DNA of 64,000 bases, from positions 11,553,701 through 11,617,700 of the forward strand of contig JABAKD010000013.1 in the NCBI GenBank assembly GCA_012845835.1. The letters run 5' to 3'. This DNA is from Undaria pinnatifida (Eukaryota > Sar > Phaeophyceae > Laminariales > Alariaceae). Within the stretch, counting starts at the first letter, position 1. Each line of letters begins with the position of its first letter. Below, piece by piece: positions 21,735 through 31,165 of the stretch. Made by a program: the position numbers and the translations under genes. The notes below the pieces were generated by a model, which ran no database searches, was not told the origin of the DNA, and was given only the letters and a program-made list of their open reading frames with translations.

Positions 21735-24479
21735 GTTGGTGCGAAAGGTGCCCGGTTGTCGTTGATTGGGGTTGGTCGCGTTATTATTGCCGATCCGCAT
21801 GTTCGGCGGGGCGGCGGCTGGGGGGACATAGGTCGCCGGGTCGTGTACCGTCATGGCTGTCGACTGCGATGCGGTGGCGGCGCGACGATGTTGAAATTGC
21901 TGCCCTTGCGACTGTCGGTTGCCGTTGTCGTGGGAGCGGCTGTTGTCGTGCGAGCGGCCGTTGTCGTGGGAGCGGCCGTTGTTGTGGCGTCTGTTGTTGG
22001 AGCGTCCGTTGTTGCCCCGGTGTTGGTTGGAGTGGTCGTGGTTGTAGCGGTTGTTGTTGTTGTTGGCGCCCCGGTTGTTGTTGTGGTAAGTGCCCCCACG
22101 GTTGTCGTTACGGTGGGCGTAGCGGTTGGAGTTCCGGTCGACGTTGTGCTCGTACTGGCCCCGGCGGTAAGAACGCATCCGTTGTTGCCATTGGCGGTAG
22201 GCGTGGCCGCCATCGTTGAGCTGGCCAAGTGCAGGGTTGAGGATGCCGGATATGTTGATGAAGTCCTGGGGGCAGGTCTTCATGCTGTGATCCGTACCGT
22301 TGCAGTTAAGGCAATGTCCACCGTGAGCGCGTAGGGCTTGAGCACGGGCCGAGCTCGTGAGGAGCGGAGTCAGCAGCGGGGGATCCTGCGTACTAAACGT
22401 TGTCGTCACCATGTACACCTCCTCGTAGTGGCGGAGAGGCCAGTCGGACTCGTCCTCGCAGAATGGGTCACGGTCGGCGTCGGTTACGTTCATGATTAGT
22501 GGGTTTGACGCGGAACCCATCGCACGAGTGCCGGGGCCACGCGTGTTGGTGTGTTGCGCAGGAGGTGGCGGTGAAGAGGAGTACGTAATATGCCCGCCGG
22601 AAGAGGTCGCATGAAATCCTTGGCCGTTTATAGCTGGCGTCTTGTTCGTTGCCAGTACCTCGAAGGCCGACCACATGTCCGCAACCGTGGCGAACGGCTG
22701 CGAGGTCGTCATGAGGCGCCCAGGGTAAAGAGTTGGCATCAGCGACGGGTACTGACTGCTGGTAACTCCGCGTACGATTTCGACGACCATAGCGTCACTG
22801 GGCTTGAAAATTTTCTCCGTGCCCTGTGCGAGCGAGACACGCTCTTTGAACGCTCGCAGGAACGTGGAAAAGTCGGTTGAGCTCGGTACGCCGAAGGAGT
22901 GCAGCTGTTGGAAGGCGCGCCCCTGGTCGCCGTCGTCGAAGTGGTTGGTTAGGAGCTGCAGCAGCTTCCTAAAAGCCGACGGTCCGGTTCCGTCGATGCC
23001 TAGTTCCTGGACAACTTGGACGAAGAAATCGTCGATGAGGCGGGTTAGGGGAGACGCCATGACCTGCGGATACCCGAGAGCCTTTCGGAAGCATTTGTGG
23101 AGGGTTCTGTGCCATCCCTTGACCCACGGGGGGGTGTCGAATGATTGCTTACCGGACTCGTCGCAGATTGTGAGAATCTCCCTCATCGCCAGTTTGACGC
23201 TGGCGAGGAACATGCCCAGGTAGACGGCGGCGTCGCTGTTGGCCGGGAAGGGTAGGCGTACGAGTGGTGTCAACTTCCGCATGTCCACTACGTCGTACTG
23301 GCGCGTAACGGCATGATGTTCGTCGTCCGTCATAGGTCCCGATCGGGATGGCGTTGTCCTGGTGGGCGGGGTTGGGACCGTCGCCGGCGTGGGCGCGTTC
23401 GTGGTGGGCTGAGGCGGTGTCGTAGCAGTGGGCGCGGTCGTCGTAGGGGGAGGGGTGGGGCGTGCAGGGGCGTCGGGATGGTACTCTGTCTGGTTCCACA
23501 CGTAGCCGCGGCCGGCGTTGTTGTGGAAGTGACGAAGGGCGAGTACCAGGGTGTTGGTGGCCCTGATGAGCTCGTCGGATGCGCTAGTTGTGGCGGCACG
23601 GGCCTGGACGAACGCGACTGATGGGTCGCTATCGGGGGCAAATAAACCCCACAGGCGGTGTGCCGCCGATGAGACATCAGAAAAAGCTGCTCCGCGTGTT
23701 CTCTGCATGCAGCGGAGGGTGGCGTCGCAGAAATCCCAATCAATAGCCTCGCGCGGCAGAACCGTCGGACGTGAGGATGCCAAGGGGGTGGGGGAGGGCA
23801 AGGGCTGGGCAGGCGGTGGCACCTGGTAGGTTGTGGTAACCGGCTGGGCCGGCGGTGGCAGCTGGAAAGTAGTGGCTCCAAGCGTCTCGGCGGGCGCATG
23901 GGTTGGCGCTACCCGCAGCGGCTGTGCCCGCAAGGACACAGGCACTGAAGGTTGCGTGGGGGAGGGGAGCGGCTGCGGTTGGAACGGAGTGGCCGCGGTC
24001 GCACCAGTAGCCGTATATGACGGCGAGAATGGGTTCGTGGAAAGGGTTGGGGATGGGGGGAGCCTAAGCAAGAGCTCGGCGCTCTCCTTTAGTTGGAGAA
24101 CCAGCTGTTCGTGATGAGCTTGCAGGGCTGCGCGGCGCTCGCGAAAAACCGCGCGGTGGCCCTGGGTGTTCCCCGGGTCCGAGGTTGGGCTTGCAGAGTC
24201 CTGCGAAGTGGTCTCAGGCTTTACAGTGGGCTCCCGCCCGGCACCGGAGGTGCCTGCTCTCGGGGGAGGGGGGCCCGGCGTGGCCGCATGGGGCGTCAAA
24301 TCGCCTAGAATGGATTCCACGTTCGGGATGTCGTCCATGTTTGCGCGGGCGGTCCTGGCGGTGTACCGCTCCTCGCGGGAGCTGGGGGAATCAGGGGTGT
24401 GGGCCCCAGCCATGTTGGTGTCGGAAGCGTATCTCTCAGCCATGTCGATGTCGAGGAAAGGTAGGGGGGACGCTTGCAC
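21732..24479 (-). CDS. gag: Gag polyprotein with CCHC zinc knuckle
   Basis: 915 codons. The N-terminal 330 residues are Pro/Thr-rich and low-complexity. The middle (about 420-640) is a helical capsid-like region (e.g. AFQQLHSFGVPSSTDFSTFLRAFKERV), typical of retrotransposon gag. A classic CCHC knuckle C-x2-C-x4-H-x4-C lies at 723-736 (CLNCNGTDHSMKTC). An Asn/Arg/Gly/His-rich tail with repeated GRSHDN units follows and probably binds RNA. It ends in TGA at 21,734-21,732. The same frame stays open beyond the stop into pol. The first ATG may be the one listed or one slightly downstream (MAERYASD). Confidence 0.92.
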   Translation of the reverse strand: MQASPLPFLDIDMAERYASDTNMAGAHTPDSPSSREERYTARTARANMDDIPNVESILGDLTPHAATPGPPPPRAGTSGAGREPTVKPETTSQDSASPTSDPGNTQGHRAVFRERRAALQAHHEQLVLQLKESAELLLRLPPSPTLSTNPFSPSYTATGATAATPFQPQPLPSPTQPSVPVSLRAQPLRVAPTHAPAETLGATTFQLPPPAQPVTTTYQVPPPAQPLPSPTPLASSRPTVLPREAIDWDFCDATLRCMQRTRGAAFSDVSSAAHRLWGLFAPDSDPSVAFVQARAATTSASDELIRATNTLVLALRHFHNNAGRGYVWNQTEYHPDAPARPTPPPTTTAPTATTPPQPTTNAPTPATVPTPPTRTTPSRSGPMTDDEHHAVTRQYDVVDMRKLTPLVRLPFPANSDAAVYLGMFLASVKLAMREILTICDESGKQSFDTPPWVKGWHRTLHKCFRKALGYPQVMASPLTRLIDDFFVQVVQELGIDGTGPSAFRKLLQLLTNHFDDGDQGRAFQQLHSFGVPSSTDFSTFLRAFKERVSLAQGTEKIFKPSDAMVVEIVRGVTSSQYPSLMPTLYPGRLMTTSQPFATVADMWSAFEVLATNKTPAINGQGFHATSSGGHITYSSSPPPPAQHTNTRGPGTRAMGSASNPLIMNVTDADRDPFCEDESDWPLRHYEEVYMVTTTFSTQDPPLLTPLLTSSARAQALRAHGGHCLNCNGTDHSMKTCPQDFINISGILNPALGQLNDGGHAYRQWQQRMRSYRRGQYEHNVDRNSNRYAHRNDNRGGTYHNNNRGANNNNNRYNHDHSNQHRGNNGRSNNRRHNNGRSHDNGRSHDNSRSHDNGNRQSQGQQFQHRRAATASQSTAMTVHDPATYVPPAAAPPNMRIGNNNATNPNQRQPGTFRTN

Positions 24480-27400
24480 TGGAGTAGAGATTGGTGGGGT
24501 GGAAGTGCAGAGGAAGGTTGGATCCAGGCTTGGATCTCGGGGCGGCAGCTACAATCACCAACAAACCGATCTAGAGGGAGAAAGAAAAAAAACAGCAAAA
24601 TACAAAATTGAAGTAAGGGCGTACGGTAGGGGGGGGGATGTGCCACGATTTTAGTGCTCGTCCAAGGGTATATGTTTATGTGGTTTGGAGAGTATCTGAC
24701 CAGAAACCAGACGTCTCGTTTTTGTCGGACGACAGTCCTCACGTCACTTGAGCGATACCTATGAGACTGAATTGGGCAGAGCTCCGTCTGAACTGCAGAA
24801 TTCCTGTTATGGTATCAGGGCGTGACAATTGTGGGACGTTGGCAGTGCAAAACCGATCGCGCGGGTACGATTGATCAGTACCTAAAAAGAGCGAAGGGTG
24901 AAAAAAAAATTTGCAGCATGCCGGCACCATTTGGTAGGCACACAAAATACCGGGCGATCGAAAGGCGGGGTGTTCGTCGTTACGTGACAAAAAAAATGGG
25001 CAGCATGCCGGCCGTTTCGGGGGGGGGTTCGCGTAGTCCGGTACGTCGTGGCGTAGCGCAAGGTATCGTAAAGGCAGCTTAAATGAAATCAGACCCCGGT
25101 ACGTGAAACAAAGAAAAGCATACCGATCAGCTACCTTGGGGAAGGAGTTCGGGTACGCTAGTCTGTTGCGACTATAGTTATAATTTGTCCAGCATACAGT
25201 TTTCAGTTTTAGGACATTTTCTGCACGGGCGGCATCGAACATGTTCTAAATTTGAGCAGCATGCAGCTGCTGTTGGTGATATACCGGACAAACAAGGGAA
25301 GAAAATAATAAAAGAAAGACAAAGAAAAGAAATAAAACAGTTGTTGACTTTCAAGCTTGCGCAGCAACGTTACAATTTTGAGCAGCATAGACCCTGCTTC
25401 ATCGTAAAACTGAGGCGGAAAAAGCGTTGAAGTAGCAACAGGGGGGGGGAATTTGGGCATCATCTATTCTGTATCACCAACAACGGGGAAAAGTAAACTT
25501 GAGGGTGACAGAATTTGGGCAAATCTGAGCAGCATCTACTCCAATTCATCATGGAGATGGAACAGATGCGAGGGAACTTAAATGCATTTTGCTTTTTCGA
25601 GAGAAGAAAGAAAAAAAATTGCAGCGTAGAGCCTGCTATGGGGTAAAAAGCTGGCCAAACGCGGGGGGGGGGGGAAACAATTCAACATTAGACGGCGTAG
25701 GGCTCGGGCACTACAAATAAACTGACAAAATGCTCTTACAGCAGAATAGAGAAGCATATGGGCATGATAGAGCCCATATGTGGCTCAAAACTGGTAGGAG
25801 GCACGGTTACTGCAGCATTTCCGATGATGTGAGCAGCATAGGGGGGCCGTGCGTGAGACAACACCGATGGAATGCACATATATTACACTAGCATCCTGAC
25901 AAATTAAGGCAGCATAAAGCCTGTATATGACAGAAGGCTGGCGAGATACACGTACTACATCAGTATTTTGTCAAATTTGAGCAGCGTAGATGCGATACAT
26001 GACCAAAATATACGAAGTGTACGCTAAACAACAGCATAGAGACAAATGGCAACATAGAGTCCTGTATGTCTAAAGCTGGAGGAATTGCGCACCAGACAAC
26101 GTTAATTTGGCCATAGCGGTGCAGGGCCCGTGTATGTCGTCCGTATAACTGGAGGGGTATACGTACGACACCAGCGTTTTGATACATTCGAGCAGCAAAG
26201 CGGTCGAACAAAAACAAAAACGAAAGTTTGCACAGAAACAGTAGCAATTCCCTAAGACAAGTTTGAGCAGCGCAGAGCTACTCGTACGTGCTCGTTAGCC
26301 AAGCGAAAGGCAAGCAAGCAAAATAGCTATTCTTAATAATGCAAACAAGGGAAATGCATCAAACAAAAAAAAACAAATAAACAAACGAGGGACAAACCAA
26401 AACGACTTGAGACGGCGGTGGAAACGGGGTACTACTGGGAGTATCAGGACAAGACGCAACTCGTGCATATAGATAGGCCTGAAACCCTGGGGGTCAGATT
26501 CGGTACAAAACCAGACCTGGTGGGGAGGTGGGTCTGCTACATGGCTATGAGAGCGTGCCACGCCCGTAAGATGCGTGTCAACCCATGCTTGTGTACGTAC
26601 CACTGCTGCTGTGTACGAGGTACGCAAAATGTCTATGAGCCGCTGTCTCACAAAAGATACGCAAGCAAAAGTGACTAAAGCGGCGTATCCGATGTCCATC
26701 ACACGTGGAATAAATGCTGGCTCAAACAGCACCTGGTACCAGCTAAATGTGCGGGGAGAAAACGAAAGAGAAAAAACAAGAGGTCCGAAGTGGACAGGGT
26801 ACCTCCCTGGCACCTTGTGTCTGTCTCCTGTAAATGAGGGCCTATCCCTCAATCAGAGCAGAACACAATAGAGAGCTCTCCTTTTGTTACGTGGTCCTTG
26901 TGGGGTCACAGGGGTTGGGTCGTTCTTGTACATACAAGTGCGTTTTGGGGATGGAATAACGCTTTTGGGGTGACGGACGTACTACACAGGAGTACGGTGA
27001 CACGAAAGCGTTCAGGAGATATCCCGTAGCGTACGTAGGACTTGTACGTACTGATAATAATGCACTACACGTTTGGTGTGAAAGCAAAGGGAACAAAGGG
27101 GATCGTTTGTAGCACAATACCGGTGCTATACCTACCTACGAGGGGGTGGAAGTACGAGAGAGAAGAGACGACTGCCTACAGCACTCAACTTCGTGTACTC
27201 GATTCTATACTATATGACCCACCTATGAGCTGTCAGCGGAGCTCGTATAGTATGTGGTTGGTACTCGGAGGTTCGATAGAAAAAGGGAGGCAAAAGAAAA
27301 GACAAAGAACACAAAACAGAACAAAGCAAGAAAGAAAGAAAAAAAAAATGACTCCTCCTATCTATCCTGTCTCTTGCCATATATGTGGTGGCTCACATTT

Positions 27401-27482
27401 TTGGGATAACGAGAAACCGAGAAGAGGCGGGGCTGCCGTTCCAAGCTTGAAGCTCACACGTCGTCGATGAATGACGTCAGAT
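24480..27482 (-). other. 5' leader of the Ty3/gypsy element, with a degenerate tandem array
   Basis: Three kb between the 5' LTR and gag. Between 24,910 and 26,290 the word GCAGCAT or GAGCAGC(A/G)T (plus strand) recurs about a dozen times, roughly every 80-130 bp. It is often followed by AGAGCCTG...ATG and a GCTGG word, making a decayed tandem repeat. The remainder (26,300-27,480) has no recognisable gene. Primer-binding and packaging functions would be expected here, but I could not assign a primer tRNA. Confidence 0.7.
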
Positions 27483-27973
27483 TGTGAAGGAGTCGTGGTG
27501 CCGGATGTTGGGAGGGAAGGGACGCAGGGGTATCAGCTTCGCTTGGAGACAGCACCGGTTCTTCTTTGATGGTTTCTTATTACTGGCGTTGAGCTATGAG
27601 AAGCTCGAAGGAGACAGGAAAGGGGAAGGAGTGAGAGCATGGGGGTGGGGTGAGGCTCACAGAGTTCGCTTCACCCTCCAGCATTGCTGCTGTGCTCTCT
27701 TCTGGACCTTTACCTATGGAACGTACAAGGAACGTTCTCCTAGGTGTGCTATATTCCCAAGAGCGCTTAACGCGCTTACTTCTACCTATCTTGTCCAGAG
27801 GAGGACGTTCCATTACCGAGAACGTTCTTGTGGTATAAGCTAGCTATTCTCTACGGGTTATCCGCTTCACTAAGAATATTCCGTTCTAAGGGAATCTTCT
27901 TGTGGCCAATAGACCGTTACTCTGCGGACTATCTTACCGAATCTATTGCCCGCTATACCGACACTCTATTACA
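27483..27973 (-). repeat. 5' LTR of the Ty3/gypsy element
   Basis: 491 bp with the same TGTGAAGG start, TTACA end and internal sequence as 12,196-12,686. I saw no difference on reading. In element sense it is upstream of gag, so the promoter should lie here; no TATA box could be fixed. Confidence 0.95.
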
Positions 27974-27995
27974 ATTACGCATGCATCTTATCTGT

Positions 27996-28103
27996 ATTAC
28001 GGGAGACCATAGTAAATAGGACCAAATATTGTTAGTCAAAATAGGGAAATATATTGGTTTTTGTGTGTACCGTAGGTCCTATTTACTATGGTCCCCCGTA
28101 AAT
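27996..28103. repeat. Fold-back hairpin element
   Basis: The left arm 27,996-28,023 (ATTACGGGAGACCATAG...) is the near-perfect reverse complement of 28,075-28,103 (...CTATGGTCCCCCGTAAAT), with about 26 of 28 positions matching and a 51-nt loop. It lies 19 bp to the right of the ATTA target duplication. It may be a miniature foldback transposon. Confidence 0.75.
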
Positions 28104-28477
28104 AGTTAAAATATCAGGGTGACAGCGTACACGTAGCAATATGGGACCGTGGATTCGAGTCTCACTGAAACCTTCCTTTTTTTTCAGGGTGAGACTTCTA
28201 CATGATATCTATCACATCACTTCGTATATACATCGCTACTACTCTGTATTTATAGTATCTTCATACTCCCGATGTATACCAAAATCCGCCATTATAGTGC
28301 AAAAAACAAAATACTAAGATGTGGTGGTACTCCGAGTGGGGGATGCGTGGTTGGTCGGTGTTGGGAAGCGTGCTCCTCATGGGTTCCGGTGCCCTTGTTT
28401 TGGTCTCGCCTCATGGCTCGCTGGATAGACTCAAAAGCTTATACATTATTTCCTCTTCATTGGACTCTAAAAGACAG
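28104..28477. other. No gene seen
   Basis: Short anonymous spacer between the hairpin and the small LTR pair, with no conserved frame. Confidence 0.5.
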
Positions 28478-29480
28478 ACAACACAGGCCTAGCCACGATA
28501 GGGCTGGGTAGAGCAGGTAGAGCGGGAGGAGCAGGTAGTGAGAGCACGGGGGTGGGGTGAAGCTCACAGAGTTCGCTTCACCCCAGCATTGCTACTGTGC
28601 TCTGTTCCGGACCTTTTCCTATGGAACGTACAAGGAACGTTCTCCTGGATGTCCTAATGTTCCCATTAGCGCTTAACGCGCTTACTTCTATCTATCTTGT
28701 CCAGAGGAGGAGCGTTCCATTTCCGAGAACGCTCTTGTGGTACAAACTAGCTAGATTCTACGGGTTATCCGCTTCACTCGGAATATTCCGTTTAAGAGAA
28801 CCTTCTTGTGGCCAATAGACCATGAATCTGCGGACTATCCTACCGAATCTATTGCCAGCTATGCTGACACTCTATAACATTAGCCCACCCTGAATAGTCG
28901 TAGATGCAGATCGCCTGCCCATTAAATGATGTCAACAAAACATCAAAAATTGGGAGGGGGATCGAAGATGCGGCTATTCGAAACAAACGAAAATGAGGCT
29001 ATAGATTCCCCCACACCTCGTAATAATGAGGCTTAAACGCCTCATTGCAAGATATACAACCCTATGATGGAGCTCACAACAACACAGGCCTAGCCACGAT
29101 AGGGCTGGGTAGAGCAGGTAGAGCGGGAGGAGCAGGTAGTGAGAGCACGGGGGTGGGGTGAAGCTCACAGAGTTCGCTTCACCCCAGCATTGCTACTGTG
29201 CTCTGTTCCGGACCTTTTCCTATGGAACGTACAAGGAACGTTCTCCTGGATGTCCTAATGTTCCCATTAGCGCTTAACGCGCTTACTTCTATCTATCTTG
29301 TCCAGAGGAGGAGCGTTCCATTTCCGAGAACGCTCTTGTGGTACAAACTAGCTAGATTCTACGGGTTATCCGCTTCACTCGGAATATTCCGTTTAAGAGA
29401 ACCTTCTTGTGGCCAATAGACCATGAATCTGCGGACTATCCTACCGAATCTATTGCCAGCTATGCTGACACTCTATAACA
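28478..29480 (-). mobile_element. Small non-autonomous LTR element (TRIM-like), or duplicated LTR unit
   Basis: Two direct repeats of 402 bp (28,478-28,879 and 29,079-29,480) appear identical and enclose 199 bp. The right three quarters of each repeat is a diverged relative of the 491-bp LTR (GAACGTACAAGGAACGTTCTCC, TTGTCCAGAGGAGG, ending CTCTATAACA). The 199-bp interior matches the 3' untranslated end of the big element (TTAGCCCACCCTGAATAGTC, GATGCGGCTATTCGAAACAA). No gag or pol remains. The left end of the repeats does not start with TG and I found no target duplication, so a segmental duplication is an alternative. Confidence 0.65.
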
Positions 29481-29604
29481 TAAGACCACCCCCAGGTAGA
29501 GAAAACTTACCTACGCACTTAACCACAAGTGCCAACAACCCTGACCATACCATCCATCCGCAAGCCATCCACCATACATACGATGTTTGATCTATTAATA
29601 ATTG

Positions 29605-29830
29605 AAAATTCCCCACTTACTTGAGTAAAAATGCCGACACCAATCATCATAGTGGAGAAAAACTTTTTTTAAAAGAAAATAATAGGACCCCTCCCATCAT
29701 GAAAAAACTTACCCACATTGTATTTTACAAGTGAGTGTTGTACCAGCAAACATCTTGAAAAAATGAGTGTTGACCCGAAATTCGTCGAATCTCACGGCTG
29801 ACGTCCTGAAAATGTTTTTATAGAGTGATA
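29605..29830 (+). repeat. Type II mini-ORF repeat, copy 2
   Basis: AAAATTCCCCAC start, CATCATAGTGGAGAAAAA, TAGGACCCCTCCCATCA, then an ATG encoding M-S-V-D-P-K-F-V-E followed by a one-base shift. Same layout as copy 1. Confidence 0.75.
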
Positions 29831-30059
29831 GCGTACTTGTATCAATTTGGAACCGTGGGTACGTGTCCCACGGAGAAGCCGGCTTTTATTCTCGAATGCC
29901 GTATTAATATTATTATACCCAGTACTAGATAACTAGTAATACTGCTGTATTCGTACTCCTAAAACAAAATAAACCACCCATACCATATACTTCGAAGTAT
30001 ATGATAGAGCAGTATAGTGGAAACCTGTAATAGATTTATATAATAGATATGATGTTAGA

Positions 30060-30130
30060 TTTAGCTCAAAATTCCCCACGTGAAGTAAAAATACCAACAC
30101 CAACCATTATAGTGGAGAAAAAACAAAACA
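30060..30130 (+). repeat. Type II repeat, left fragment
   Basis: Only the first part is present (CAAAATTCCCCACGTGAAGT to CATTATAGTGGAGAAAAA). It runs into a poly-C tract and then a type I copy. Confidence 0.65.
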
Positions 30131-30206
30131 TATAATACATATAAACACGTCCCATGCACTGGATATCACCTAAATATCTTTCTAGAGCCATCCATGCCGC
30201 TGCTGC

Positions 30207-30229
30207 AATCCCCCCCCCCCCCCCTCCGC

Positions 30230-30260
<31 letters not shown>
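30207..30260. repeat. Poly-C tract
   Basis: Two long C runs separated by a few bases. They yield spurious poly-Gly and poly-Pro ORFs. Confidence 0.95.
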
Positions 30261-30261
<1 letters not shown>

Positions 30262-30284
30262 CTTTTGATAAAAACCAGGCCCCC

Positions 30285-30620
30285 ACGTCCTTTAAAACTC
30301 CGCCCTCCCCTCACCGGTTATTTGACTTACAGGATTCACTTGATATACTGATGCATTTCCTTCCACAGCTGTCAAATTTTATCCCCCTCAGAAACGGCTT
30401 TTATAGTTTCCGCGCTCAGACTGACTAAGATCACCCTGTTGACCCTGATAGCTACACTGCTGTAGTTGCAAGGGGAGTCGCCGAGCTATATATCCTTATA
30501 TAATATAGCCTCAATGAGGAACCACAACCCGTAATACGCGCGATCGGAGTATCACACACAGGTTGCAAATAAATATGAGTTTCGATACAATATTCGATCT
30601 CACAGCTGGATGGAGTGTTT
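30285..30620 (+). repeat. Type I mini-ORF repeat, copy 2 (full length)
   Basis: Full unit of about 330 bp: CTCCGCCCTCCCCTCACCGG; ACAGGATTCACTTGATA and TGATGCATT; TTTATAGTTTCCGCGC; CACCCTGTTGACCCTGATAG; GGGGAGTCGCCGA; ATAATACGCGCGATCGG-type core; then ATG with M-S-F-D-T-I-F-D-L-T-A-G. The same blocks in the same order recur at 33,225, 39,985 and 40,580. Confidence 0.85.
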
Positions 30621-30659
30621 TTTATTTATATAACAAATATATTTTTAAATATATATACA

Positions 30660-31165
30660 AGAGAGTAGGACCCATCCCATTTAAATAACTCAACCGCATA
30701 GTATATTACAAGTACAAACAACGCAGCTTGTAAAAATGAGTGTTGACCCGAAATTCGTTTCAATCAGGGCTGACGTCCTTAAAATATTTTTATATAATCC
30801 CAGCACCAACCATTATAGTGGAGAAAAACAAATATATATATATAGACTATACGAGGTATATATTTATTTTAAACAAAAGAATAGGACACCCCTCCCATTA
30901 AGAAAAAACTCACCCACATACCGGTAGTATATTGCAAGTACCAACAACGCAGCTTGCAAAGATGATTATTGACCCGAAATTCGTCGAACTCACGGCCGAT
31001 GTCCTTGAAATATTTTTATAAAATAGGAGTAAAATGTATTTTTATGTCAGGTTTTGACTCGTGAAAATTAGTGTAAAAGTACGAACGATGTATTACGCAT
31101 CTTGCAAAGATGAGTATCGACCCTGAATTTGTCGAACTCACAGCTGACGTTACAGTAGATTAAGT
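30660..31165 (+). repeat. Type II mini-ORF repeats, three consecutive copies
   Basis: Copies at about 30,660-30,795, 30,795-31,025 and 31,050-31,165. The ATG portions encode M-S-V-D-P-K-F-V, M-I-I-D-P-K-F-V-E-L-T-A-D-V-L-E-I-F-L and M-S-I-D-P-E-F-V-E-L-T-A-D-V. The middle copy is the cleanest and ends at a TAA. Confidence 0.75.

Larger units (their letters stand above)
12192..27977 (-). mobile_element. Complete Ty3/gypsy LTR retrotransposon (chromodomain type) carrying a NADAR domain
   Basis: The element is bounded by two 491-bp direct repeats starting TGTGAAGG and ending TTACA (TG...CA), flanked by the 4-bp duplication ATTA (12,192-12,195 and 27,974-27,977). The internal region codes on the minus strand: a 3-kb leader, gag (24,479-21,732), one in-frame TGA, pol (to 14,616), then a 1.9-kb 3' segment. 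Integrase lies after RT and RNase H, the Ty3/gypsy order. The LTRs appear identical, both coding frames are open and the catalytic residues I checked are present, so it looks young and possibly competent. I could not identify the primer-binding tRNA. The sequence next to the 3' LTR, read in element sense (AGGGTGGGCTAA), is only a weak purine tract. Confidence 0.95.
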
